DNA of 64,000 nucleotides from Leptolyngbya ohadii IS1 (GTDB lineage: Bacteria > Cyanobacteriota > Cyanobacteriia > Elainellales > Elainellaceae). The DNA is taken from assembly GCF_002215035.1 (NCBI RefSeq), contig NZ_NKFP01000006.1, positions 1,996,530 to 2,060,529 on the forward strand. The letters run 5' to 3'. The position numbers and the translations under genes are program-made. The notes under the pieces were generated by a model that saw only the letters and a program-made list of their open reading frames with translations, did not search any database and was not told the DNA's origin. Shown here in pieces: positions 10,150-17,575 of the stretch (position 1 is its first letter; each line of letters opens with the position of its first letter).

Positions 10150-12378
10150 CTAAACCGATTCCAGCAAATGTTTTAACTCCTCCTCCCGGTGCTGAAGCCG
10201 CTCTGCCAGCAGATCCACAATAAAGCGGTGAATATTAGACGCCAGAACCGGATCTGAGGATTCGATGCGCTCAAAGGTTTCCGACGACAGGAAGTACAGC
10301 ACGCTCGGCTTATCCGCAATCACGGAGGCAATGCGAACCGTGCGGCGATACAGTCCCATCTCCCCGATCGTATTCCCCACCGTGTAGGTGCGAATCCGCT
10401 TCATCTGTCCGTCGCTCAATTCCAGCACCACGCTCACCTGTCCGGCGGCGACAAAATATAGCCCGTCGAACAGATCGCCCTGGCGGAATAAACAATCTCC
10501 CTCATTTAAGTGCCGCTGTTCCAGCAGATCCATCAGGCGATCGACCTGTTTGGGGTCAGAGAAGTCGGTTTTGAGGTGGGAAGCCAGGGCAGCCGCGGGA
10601 GAGGAAAAGCTATTTTCGGATTGGGGAGTATGTCGCAGGAGAATTTGCTGCTCGTACCACTCCAGCCCGCGATCGAGATCCGAAAAGGCGTGGCAGAACG
10701 GATCGTTTTCGTCCAGGCAGTCTCCCTGCTCCAGTTGCCGCTTTGCCTGGGCGGAGAGGTGGGTGTACAGCAAATGCACCTGCTTCTGGTCGGCAACCTG
10801 TTTGAGCTTGGCAAAACTGAGAACCGCTGAGGCATCCAGTCCGCTCACCAGCCGGAAATCCAGAACCACATAGCGCACGGGCGGCAAATCTTCGTGGTTA
10901 ATTCGATCGCGCACCTGATTCAGCAGTTTATTGGCGGTGCCAAAGAAGATCAGCCCTTGCAGTTCCACAATATACGCCTGCTCGCCCTCAGCCTCCAGGA
11001 TTTCCAGTTCCTCAGAGGTTCGCAGCACATTGCTGTGATGGTATGCCCCAGAGCTAACCCGCCGCGTCACATTGAGCTGGCTGTAGCTGATCACAAACAG
11101 TACGATCGCCGCCACCAGCCCTGCCCCGATCGCCTGAAGGAAGCCCACCGTCACGGTGATCAGCACAATCAGCAGAATGATCGCGTAGTCCGAGCGGGAG
11201 AACTTAAACCAGGCTTCGTAGAGCCATTCGTTAAAGAATTCGATCGTGATCAGCAGCGGCATTCCAATCAGAATAAAGTTGGGGAACAGCGCCAGGATCG
11301 GCGCACCGCCCAGCATCATTGCCAGACACATTGCCGCGATAATCCAGCTTACGATTCGCCGAGTGGCTCCCAGTTCATGGGACAGGGCATTCTCTCCCGC
11401 ACTGGCAAACCCGCCCACACCGCCACCCACTCCGGCAATCAGCCAGGCAATTCCCGCCGCATTCAGTTCCCGATTTAAGTCCAGATCGCGAGAAGCAACC
11501 AGCTCTACCCCGTTGATATGCAGCAGCAGGGCGATCGAGGAAACCAGCCAGAAAGCCGCCATTGTAGGCAACTGCTGAAACACCACGCTCCAGTTTGCCT
11601 GCTGGAATGCCTGCACCGTTGCAAACTGATAGAGCCCACCGGAGGGCACCGTTCCCAGGAGCCAGCCTCGTTCCGTAGCATCCGCGATCGAAATGCCGCC
11701 GAGCGATAGTGCCAGATAGAACAGCGCAACCGCCGCCGCCAGAATTGCCGGATAGACCGCAACGTGATGGATTCTCTGGGGCAAAACAAACATCACCACC
11801 GCAAAAATTAGCGCCGGGAACCATTGCAGCAGCACATTGGGCTGAAAGAATGCCGCGATCGAGAAAGGCTGCAAACTCAAACCTGATACTGACCCGAATG
11901 CCGCAATCAGGAGGAGTGCGCCGATCGCCGCCAGGAAGCCGCCTACCACCGGATAGGGAATAAAGCGGACAAAACTGCCCAGCTTGAATTTACCCAGCGC
12001 CAGAAAGATAATTCCGGTAGCAAAGCTATTGACCACCAGGGTCGCTACAAACGTCAGCAGCTTTTGTTCTGCCGATGCCCCCGGCATATCCTCCACAACC
12101 TGCTTACCCAGTAGGGCAAAGATGGGAATGGTCACTTCGGCGATCGTGACAACCAGGGGCGGATAGGAACTGAGCGAACCCACAACCCCGCTAACAATCA
12201 CTGAACTGAACAGCAGCAGCCCAATGCCAAAGGGAAGGACGGAAGCCAGATCCCCCGCAAAGATCACCTTGCCAAACGAGACTGCGCTTGTAACCGTCAG
12301 CAGACCCATAATTGCCCCCGCAATCAGGTTGGATACCACTGGATTTGTTGCTGGTTTGGAATAGGTGATAGTCGCCAC
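10150..12378 (-). CDS. SulP/SLC26 anion transporter with STAS and cyclic-nucleotide-binding domains
   Basis: A 742-residue membrane protein. Residues 1-420 form the SulP permease core: many hydrophobic helices, starting NPVVSNLIAGAIMGLLTV and including SYPPLVVTIAE. Residues about 450-560 are a STAS domain (YVVLDFRLVSGLDASAVLSF, the loop that is phosphorylated or binds nucleotides in anti-sigma antagonists). Residues about 615-735 are a CAP-type cNMP domain (FRQGDLFDGLYFVAAG, GNTIGEMGLYRRTVRIASV). The phosphate-binding cassette carries GEMGLY..RTVR, near the consensus GE..L....R.A. The likely job is sulfate, bicarbonate or related anion uptake gated by a nucleotide, inferred from the domains. 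The substrate cannot be set from sequence. It is a single gene, divergent from the Wsp-like operon. Confidence 0.9.
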   Translation of the reverse strand: MATITYSKPATNPVVSNLIAGAIMGLLTVTSAVSFGKVIFAGDLASVLPFGIGLLLFSSVIVSGVVGSLSSYPPLVVTIAEVTIPIFALLGKQVVEDMPGASAEQKLLTFVATLVVNSFATGIIFLALGKFKLGSFVRFIPYPVVGGFLAAIGALLLIAAFGSVSGLSLQPFSIAAFFQPNVLLQWFPALIFAVVMFVLPQRIHHVAVYPAILAAAVALFYLALSLGGISIADATERGWLLGTVPSGGLYQFATVQAFQQANWSVVFQQLPTMAAFWLVSSIALLLHINGVELVASRDLDLNRELNAAGIAWLIAGVGGGVGGFASAGENALSHELGATRRIVSWIIAAMCLAMMLGGAPILALFPNFILIGMPLLITIEFFNEWLYEAWFKFSRSDYAIILLIVLITVTVGFLQAIGAGLVAAIVLFVISYSQLNVTRRVSSGAYHHSNVLRTSEELEILEAEGEQAYIVELQGLIFFGTANKLLNQVRDRINHEDLPPVRYVVLDFRLVSGLDASAVLSFAKLKQVADQKQVHLLYTHLSAQAKRQLEQGDCLDENDPFCHAFSDLDRGLEWYEQQILLRHTPQSENSFSSPAAALASHLKTDFSDPKQVDRLMDLLEQRHLNEGDCLFRQGDLFDGLYFVAAGQVSVVLELSDGQMKRIRTYTVGNTIGEMGLYRRTVRIASVIADKPSVLYFLSSETFERIESSDPVLASNIHRFIVDLLAERLQHREEELKHLLESV

Positions 12379-12764
12379 GTTAGTTGGAGAAGGTTAAAAG
12401 ATTTGGAAAAAGGTGCAGGATCGAGGACGGCAGCGATTGCTGTGCTTATCGTATAGAATTCTCTCCGGCTCGTATTAGAACAGCAAGCAACTTCCTACTT
12501 CAGAGGTAGCCTAGCCGCTACGCAGGGGGTCACAATCCAAAGGATTACAGCATTTTGTAGATGTTTTGCGGAATCTATTCGCACCGATCGAGATATTTTT
12601 TGCCGGCATAGAGTTTTCTATCCCTACGGAGGATGTGGCATGAGAGGCGCTGGGATAATGTCAGTAGAGGTCGTGCTGTCCTTTAGCAAAGGCTAAACCC
12701 GCTAGCAACTTTGACATAGCGGCAGCCACACCCTAATTTCAGGATCTCATCTCTGGCTGAAGCA
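12379..12764. other. Divergent promoter region (SulP gene / Wsp-like operon)
   Basis: 386 bp without a gene. It must hold the promoters of the minus-strand transporter and the plus-strand chemosensory operon. No clear -10/-35 pair, operator palindrome or dispersed repeat could be assigned by eye. Confidence 0.4.
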
Positions 12765-13256
12765 ATGCTGCTGCTGTTCCACATTGGCGAGAATCTTTAT
12801 GCCATTGACACCGATCGCGTGATCGAAATTGTGCCAATGGTTTTGCTGCGAAAGATTGAGCCTGCGCCGGATCACATTGCGGGCGTTTTTAACTATCGCG
12901 GCAACATCGTGCCTGTGATCGATCTCTGTCGTTTAATTCGGGGAAATCCCTGTCGAATTTGCTACAGCAGCCGTCTGATTATGGTGAGCTACAGCCCGGA
13001 GGAAGGGAAGACCCAAGAGCAGCCCCAGCGTCAATTCGGACTGATTGTAGAACGAGTTTCAGAAACGCTAAAAGTAGCAGCCGATCGCATTAAAACCGCA
13101 GAACCGATCAGCGACTCACCCTATTTCGGTGAACTGTTTGTGGATGAAAAAGGAATTATTCAGACGGTGAATTGGGAGCAGTTAATCAAAGATGCTGATC
13201 AAGCAGCACTACTGGGCAAAGGGAATCATCAAGCAAATGGTGCAGGATGCAATTGA
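12765..13256 (+). CDS. wspB: CheW-like coupling protein, WspB type
   Basis: A 163-residue CheW-domain protein, first gene of a chemosensory operon. It opens MLLLFHIGENLYAIDTDRVI and contains PDHIAGVFNYRGNIVPVIDL, which match Pseudomonas WspB closely in style. CheW proteins link the receptor array to the histidine kinase at the inner membrane. The C-terminus (PYFGELFVDEKGIIQTVNW) is also WspB-like. The stop at 13256 overlaps the CheR gene, so the two are probably translationally coupled. The Wsp assignment rests on remembered family sequences; CheW membership is firm. Confidence 0.87.
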   Translation: MLLLFHIGENLYAIDTDRVIEIVPMVLLRKIEPAPDHIAGVFNYRGNIVPVIDLCRLIRGNPCRICYSSRLIMVSYSPEEGKTQEQPQRQFGLIVERVSETLKVAADRIKTAEPISDSPYFGELFVDEKGIIQTVNWEQLIKDADQAALLGKGNHQANGAGCN

Positions 13257-14274
13257 GGCATTGTTGAGGCAAAAGCTCGGACTCGATGCCAACAGCGTTG
13301 GTTCACGTCTGATTGAACGGGCGGTAGAACAGCGGCAAATTGCCTGCCAAATCACCAATCGCGCTACCTATCTTGCTCACCTGCGATCGTCCCCCGATGA
13401 AATGAATCAGCTTGTGGAAGCCGTCGTTGTTCCAGAAACGTGGTTTTTCCGCGATCGGGAACCGTTTGAGTATCTGCGTCAGTATGTAAAGCAGCCCGTG
13501 AAGCAGCCTGTAACGACAGAATATCAAAGAGCGCCAGGGGAAATTTTTCGGGTTCTCAGCTTGCCCTGCTCCACCGGAGAAGAACCCTACTCGATCGCCA
13601 TTACTCTCCTGGAAGCCGGACTGAAGCCAGCCCAATTTCAGGTAGACGCGATCGACGTGAGCCAGCAGGCACTCCTCCAGGCACAGCGGGGCGTTTATCG
13701 CAAAAAATCCTTTCGCGGCGGCGCAATCCAGCACCTAGAGCAATATTTTCAACCCCAGACAGGTCAGCCCCCAACAGAAGGCTATACCGTGCGATCGGTT
13801 GTGCAAGAAAGCGTCGAATTCCGCCAGGGCAACGTCCTCAACGCGAACCTCCTGCTCGGCAGACAGTACCACGCCATTTTCTGTCGCAATCTGCTGATCT
13901 ACCTCGACGAAGCCGCCCGTCATCAGGTGATGACCTCCCTCGATCGCGCCCTCCTCCCCCTGGGTCTTCTCTTCCTGGGGTCTGCCGAAACCACCCAGAT
14001 CAACCCCAAAACCTACCAGTCGATCGAGGACAAGATGGAGAGAACGGGCGATCGGGGGATGAGGACGGTTCACACAAATGATTTAAACCGGGATTCAGGC
14101 ATACATTCAGACATACGTTCAGGCAGACTAAGTTCAGGCAAATTACTATGGTTCGATCGTTCTGGAATCGGGTTTCAAATCAGCCGAACGCCTACCTGTT
14201 GCTGGGGCAGATCTATCAGGGACTCAACCAGACCCACCAGGCAGAACGCTGTTTTCAAAAGGCAGTTTATCTGA
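13237..14274 (+). CDS. wspC: CheR methyltransferase, WspC type, with disrupted C-terminus
   Basis: CheR uses SAM to methylate glutamates on the chemoreceptor. It has the N-terminal helical domain, FFRDREPFEYL, SAM-site motif LSLPCSTGEEPYSIAI and IFCRNLLIYLD. An intact WspC would continue to a TPR tail. Here the frame after QSIED (about 14029) enters a 164-bp copy of the cheR-3'/mcp-5' junction and reads nonsense (MERTGDRGMRTVHTND...) to the stop at 14274, while the TPR repeat survives in another frame. The ATG at 13237 (MVQDAIEALLRQKLGLDA) fits WspC better than ATG 13192, and leaves a 20-nt overlap with wspB. The catalytic domain looks complete up to QSIE, so methylation may persist without the TPR. 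Confidence 0.85.
   Translation: MVQDAIEALLRQKLGLDANSVGSRLIERAVEQRQIACQITNRATYLAHLRSSPDEMNQLVEAVVVPETWFFRDREPFEYLRQYVKQPVKQPVTTEYQRAPGEIFRVLSLPCSTGEEPYSIAITLLEAGLKPAQFQVDAIDVSQQALLQAQRGVYRKKSFRGGAIQHLEQYFQPQTGQPPTEGYTVRSVVQESVEFRQGNVLNANLLLGRQYHAIFCRNLLIYLDEAARHQVMTSLDRALLPLGLLFLGSAETTQINPKTYQSIEDKMERTGDRGMRTVHTNDLNRDSGIHSDIRSGRLSSGKLLWFDRSGIGFQISRTPTCCWGRSIRDSTRPTRQNAVFKRQFI
14018..14181. repeat. 164-bp direct duplication, copy A (inside cheR)
   Basis: Identical to copy B (14375-14553) except for one A/G difference at 14027 and a 15-nt unit (AGACTAAGTTCAGGC) present once here and twice in B. Copy A carries the tail of cheR, the intergenic spacer and the first 11 codons of the mcp gene, placed inside cheR. 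Copy B is in the natural context, so A is the inserted copy. Both begin at AGTCGATCG, a possible microhomology junction. Confidence 0.93.
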
Positions 14275-14438
14275 ACCCCTACGACTATGAAGCCCTGATC
14301 TACCTTGCCCTTTTGAAGGAACAGCAGGGCAATCCCACCGAGGCAGAAAGATTGAGGCGACGAGCGCAGCGGCTAGTCGATCGGGGACAAGATGGAGAGA
14401 ACGGGCGATCGGGGGATGAGGACGGTTCACACAAATGA
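14148..14438 (+). CDS. Orphaned TPR tail of CheR/WspC with an mcp-derived start
   Basis: A 96-residue open frame. The first 11 residues (MVRSFWNRVSN) are those of the downstream chemoreceptor, supplied by the duplicated segment. From residue 12 it reads in frame into a TPR unit (QPNAYLLLGQIYQGLNQTHQ, AERCFQKAVYLNPYDYEALI, LALLKEQQGNPTEAERL), the usual C-terminal repeat of WspC. It ends with the natural cheR C-terminus. The duplication thus supplies a start codon and upstream context like those of the mcp gene, so a separate TPR peptide could be made. Whether it is real or an assembly product is open. Confidence 0.55.
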   Translation: MVRSFWNRVSNQPNAYLLLGQIYQGLNQTHQAERCFQKAVYLNPYDYEALIYLALLKEQQGNPTEAERLRRRAQRLVDRGQDGENGRSGDEDGSHK

Positions 14439-14553
14439 TTTAAACCGGGATTCAGGCATACATTCAGACATACGTTCAGGCAGACTAAGTTCAGGCAGAC
14501 TAAGTTCAGGCAAATTACTATGGTTCGATCGTTCTGGAATCGGGTTTCAAATC
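14375..14553. repeat. 164/179-bp direct duplication, copy B (natural cheR-mcp junction)
   Basis: Covers the cheR 3' end, the spacer and the first codons of the mcp gene. It contains the direct 15-nt repeat AGACTAAGTTCAGGC twice, within a run of ATTCAGG/GTTCAGG units. Partner of 14018-14181. Confidence 0.93.
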
Positions 14554-16133
14554 GAATTTTGCTGGGGTACTCTATTCCGCTCCTGGCACTGCTGGGATTG
14601 AGCATTATTGTGTACGACTCCACGACGCGCACTTTTCGGCTTCAGCAGCAGAGCGATCGCATTGAGCAGCAGATCCGCAGTGTGAATACCCTGGTGGACG
14701 AACTGAATCAGATGATTGGCTTTACCCGCGCCTACGTCATTTTTCCAGGCGATCGGGCAGCCACCGATGCCTACTCCGATTCCCGCCAGTCTTTTCTGGA
14801 CAGCGCTCAAAATGCAGTCACATTGTCCGACGACCAAACCCGATCGTCCGTGGAACAGCTCACCCAGCTTGGGGAAGAGTTCGATCGATCGCTGCAAAAT
14901 GTTTTCCGTCTGGTAGATGAGAATCGGCTGCCCCAGGCAAGGGAAGAAGTGCGGCGTACCCGCATTGTGGATGCCGTTGAACAGCGCGACCGGGTAGTGA
15001 GCGAACTGGAAGGAGAACTAAATCTCAATAATGAGGCAGTTCAGAACTCCCAGGATTTCCTGCTGCGACTGATCGTGATTGGCACAGCCCTAACCATTCT
15101 TGCCACCCTGATCACCGGACTGCTGGTGACTTTGCCGCTGCGTAGACAGCTACCGCCGATCGTCGATGCCGCAACCGCCATTGCCAAAGGGGATTTAACC
15201 CAATCGATCGGAGCCACCAAAGACCCCACGGAAGTCGGACGGCTGCTTCGGGCATTTCGGGAGATGATCCGCAGTCTGAACGCACTAATCACCCAGGCAC
15301 AGCGATCGGGCATTCAAATCAGTACGTCAACCACGCAAATTGCGGCAGCAGGCAGACAGCTCGAAGCGACCGTCAACGAACAGGTTGCCTCCATGCACGA
15401 AGTCAAAGCGACCTCCCGCCAAATTGCCTCCACTGCCGGAGAGCTGGCAAAGTCGATGGACGATGTAGTTGATACCGCCCAATCCACCACGAACGCTGCT
15501 GTAGACAGTCAGGCGAACCTGGATAAGATTCAGTTGGCAATGCAAAATTTAGTCCTGGCAACCCAATCGATCGCCTCCAAACTGAAAGTGATGGATGAAA
15601 AGGCGAACAATATTAACAATGTGGTTACAACGATTACGAAAGTCGCGGATCAAACCAATTTGCTTTCCCTGAACGCGGCGATCGAGGCAGAGAAAGCAGG
15701 AGAGTACGGAGCCGGATTCGCAGTGGTGGCGCGGGAAATTCGTCGGCTTGCAGACCAGACCGCACTGGCAACGCTGGAAATCGAACAGATGGTGAAGGGA
15801 ATGCAGTCCTCAGTTTCGACGGGCGTAATTGAAATGGATCGCTTCAGCCGGGAAGTCACCCAATACGTGCAGGAGGTCGGCGATATCAGCCAGCAAATTG
15901 CCAGCTTTATTGAGGATGTCCAGGGACTCACGCCCCAATTTTGCACGATTAGCGATCGAATGGAGGAACAGTATCGCGGCGCAGAACAAATTAGTACGGC
16001 GATCGCCCAGCTCAGCGATGCCTCTTTCCAAACCATGCAGTCGCTTCAGGAAACCAATAATGCCCTCACTCAGCTAGATGATGCAGCACAGGGGCTACAG
16101 CGAGAGATTTCCCAGTTTAAGGTCGCAGTTTAG
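14520..16133 (+). CDS. wspA: Methyl-accepting chemotaxis protein, WspA type
   Basis: A 537-residue transmembrane receptor. TM1 is at about residues 12-30 (ILLGYSIPLLALLGLSIIV). A roughly 150-residue periplasmic four-helix sensor follows, then TM2 at about 180-205 (LLRLIVIGTALTILATLI), a HAMP linker (ATAIAKGDLTQSIG) and the cytoplasmic signalling coiled coil. The hairpin tip (NLLSLNAAIEAEKAGEYG, AGFAVVAREIRRLADQT) near residue 378 is the CheA/CheW-binding region and is intact. It lies between the CheR and second CheW genes. Its first 11 codons are duplicated inside cheR (14148). Surface-contact sensing would be the Wsp role but is inferred. Confidence 0.92.
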   Translation: MVRSFWNRVSNRILLGYSIPLLALLGLSIIVYDSTTRTFRLQQQSDRIEQQIRSVNTLVDELNQMIGFTRAYVIFPGDRAATDAYSDSRQSFLDSAQNAVTLSDDQTRSSVEQLTQLGEEFDRSLQNVFRLVDENRLPQAREEVRRTRIVDAVEQRDRVVSELEGELNLNNEAVQNSQDFLLRLIVIGTALTILATLITGLLVTLPLRRQLPPIVDAATAIAKGDLTQSIGATKDPTEVGRLLRAFREMIRSLNALITQAQRSGIQISTSTTQIAAAGRQLEATVNEQVASMHEVKATSRQIASTAGELAKSMDDVVDTAQSTTNAAVDSQANLDKIQLAMQNLVLATQSIASKLKVMDEKANNINNVVTTITKVADQTNLLSLNAAIEAEKAGEYGAGFAVVAREIRRLADQTALATLEIEQMVKGMQSSVSTGVIEMDRFSREVTQYVQEVGDISQQIASFIEDVQGLTPQFCTISDRMEEQYRGAEQISTAIAQLSDASFQTMQSLQETNNALTQLDDAAQGLQREISQFKVAV

Positions 16134-16158
16134 GGTGACAAGCCAGGGAGAGCGGAAC

Positions 16159-16902
16159 ATGACCAGCAACGGACGGCATTCCACTGGTAATAATCAGCAC
16201 AACGGTCAGTACGACAATCAGAATAACAGCCAGAACAATAATCCGCACAACGGTCAGTACAACGGTCAGAACAGCGACCCCTCCTCTGAGGCAATCGATC
16301 GCCCGGAAGCTGCCCAGTACAGCCTGCTCGATCGCGAAATTCCGCTGGATTATCTGGAGGAATGGACAAAAGCCCTGGCGGAACCCCTGGATATACAAAT
16401 AGGGTCGGTGGCGCTGCGCCAGGATTCTCTCAAAATTGGACAGGCACAGGCAACCCAGTCCGCCATGATCTTTCGCCTCGGCAGTGAGCGGTTTGCCCTC
16501 CCGGTCTGCGTGCTGCAAGAGATTACCCGTCCTGCACCGATCCACACTCTGCCCCACCGCACCAACGATTTGTTTTTGGGATTGGTGAACATTCGCGGCG
16601 AAATTTTGCCCTGTGCCTCTTTAAGTGAATTTTTGGGCGTTGAAATGCCGATCGATCCAACCTACAGCCGGATTAACCTCCGACGCATGATGGTAGTCGG
16701 GCAGGAAAACCGCTGGGTGTTTCCCGTTGATGAAGTGGAGCGGGTCTATCGCTTCCATTTTGATGAGCTTCAGCCGCCGCCCGTGGTCGTTGCAAAAGCG
16801 GCTAAAGCCTATACCCAGGGGATCATTGACTGGCATAACGAAAAAGTGAATTATCTGGATGCGGAACGGTTGTTGGAGACGCTGGATCGGAGGCTTTTGT
16901 AA
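16159..16902 (+). CDS. wspD: CheW-like coupling protein, WspD type, with Asn/Gln-rich N-terminus
   Basis: A 247-residue protein. Residues 1-45 are an Asn/Gln/Gly-rich repeat tract (HNGQYDNQNNSQNNNPHNGQ), coded by near-repeats of CACAACGGTCAGTACRACRR. Then comes LLDREIPLDYLEEWTKALAE, a WspD-like segment, and a CheW domain (FRLGSERFALPVCVLQEITR, GLVNIRGEILPCASLSEFLG, VFPVDEVERVYRF). The start is ATG 16159 with GGGAG 10 nt upstream; an open frame reaching back to 16078 overlaps mcp and is not favoured. Two CheW proteins in one operon are the Wsp pattern. The polar tract is probably disordered and prone to length change. Confidence 0.85.
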   Translation: MTSNGRHSTGNNQHNGQYDNQNNSQNNNPHNGQYNGQNSDPSSEAIDRPEAAQYSLLDREIPLDYLEEWTKALAEPLDIQIGSVALRQDSLKIGQAQATQSAMIFRLGSERFALPVCVLQEITRPAPIHTLPHRTNDLFLGLVNIRGEILPCASLSEFLGVEMPIDPTYSRINLRRMMVVGQENRWVFPVDEVERVYRFHFDELQPPPVVVAKAAKAYTQGIIDWHNEKVNYLDAERLLETLDRRLL

Positions 16903-16918
16903 GGTGGGAAGTGGGGTG

Positions 16919-16946
16919 TGGATGGGTGGATGGGTGGATGGGTGAG
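16919..16946. repeat. Octanucleotide tandem repeat TGGATGGG
   Basis: Three perfect TGGATGGG units followed by TGAGTG, 17 nt after the wspD stop. A sister array (TGGATGRG) lies just after the histidine kinase stop at 44150. These are STRR-type repeats as known in cyanobacteria. Confidence 0.75.
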
Positions 16947-16950
16947 TGAA

Positions 16951-16986
16951 ACGTAGGATGTGTTAGCGCAGCGTAACGCATGATTT
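16951..16986. repeat. Dispersed repeat (ACGYAGGATGT...GCAGCGTAACGCATGATTT), copy 1
   Basis: ACGTAGGATGTGTTAGCGCA followed by GCGTAACGCATGATTT. It matches the minus strand of 32622-32657 with only a few differences. It lies between wspD and the CheA region. Confidence 0.7.
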
Positions 16987-17138
16987 CAAACGGAAGGCGC
17001 AGTGAAGGGGAGCGGGCAATGTTTTGGAGTTGGACGGGACTGCCATAGGCTGAAATTTCTCTTGTGGGCATTCTGTCCGCCGATTGGGGACTCTGCCACT
17101 GTTTCGGGTGATTTAATCGACGTTCGTTTGGGTTGGGT

Positions 17139-17504
17139 ATGGCGGATTATTCGATGCTGGATTTACTTCGTCAGGAGGTGGATGCTCAGGTGGCAAACCT
17201 GAAGCAAAACTTGACGATGCTTAAACAGCAGCCCGGATCACCACCCGATCGATCACTGCGCGAATTAGAAGATGGGCAGCGGGCACTGAAGACGATTGAT
17301 GCACTGGCTCAAGTTGTTGGAGTAGAAGCAGCTGCGACCGTTGCGGGAGCAATTCAGGCAAATTTGCTTGAATTGCTCCCGCAACGGTCGCAGCTGCTTC
17401 TACTCCAACAACTTGAGCCAGTGCATCAATCGTCTTCAGTGCCCGCTGCCCATCTTCTAATTCGCGCAGTGATCGATCGGGTGGTGATCCGGGCTGCTGT
17501 TTAA
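17139..17504 (+). pseudogene. Hpt/CheA-N-like fragment disrupted by a palindrome
   Basis: From ATG 17139 the frame reads MADYSMLDLLRQEVDAQVAN and LRELEDGQRALKTIDALAQV, then VGVEAAATVAGAIQANL. This resembles a second, diverged Hpt-type helical module related to the start of the CheA gene (MMDLFRLEVEEQ). At 17363 it crosses the centre of a palindrome and reads the reverse complement of itself until the stop at 17504. Its true C-terminus is therefore missing. It may once have been a separate small protein between WspD and WspE, or the front of WspE. Which one cannot be told here. Confidence 0.55.
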
Positions 17505-17533
17505 GCATCGTCAAGTTTTGCTTCAGGTTCGCC
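17192..17533. repeat. 342-bp near-perfect spacerless palindrome
   Basis: The left arm 17192-17362 and right arm 17363-17533 are reverse complements over 171 bp, with two mismatches (17195/17530 and 17358/17367) and no loop; the centre is AAA|TTT at 17362/17363. A palindrome this long and without spacer is normally unstable in bacteria, so it is either a chimera or a very unusual structure. Confidence 0.93.
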
Positions 17534-17575
17534 CCCTGGCCACCCCCCCCCATCCAACTCCGTGTCGATGCCCAA

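Noticed and set aside
14392-14601. Open frame beginning MERTGDRGMRTVHTND
   Set aside because: Out-of-frame reading of duplication copy B across the natural cheR end and mcp start.
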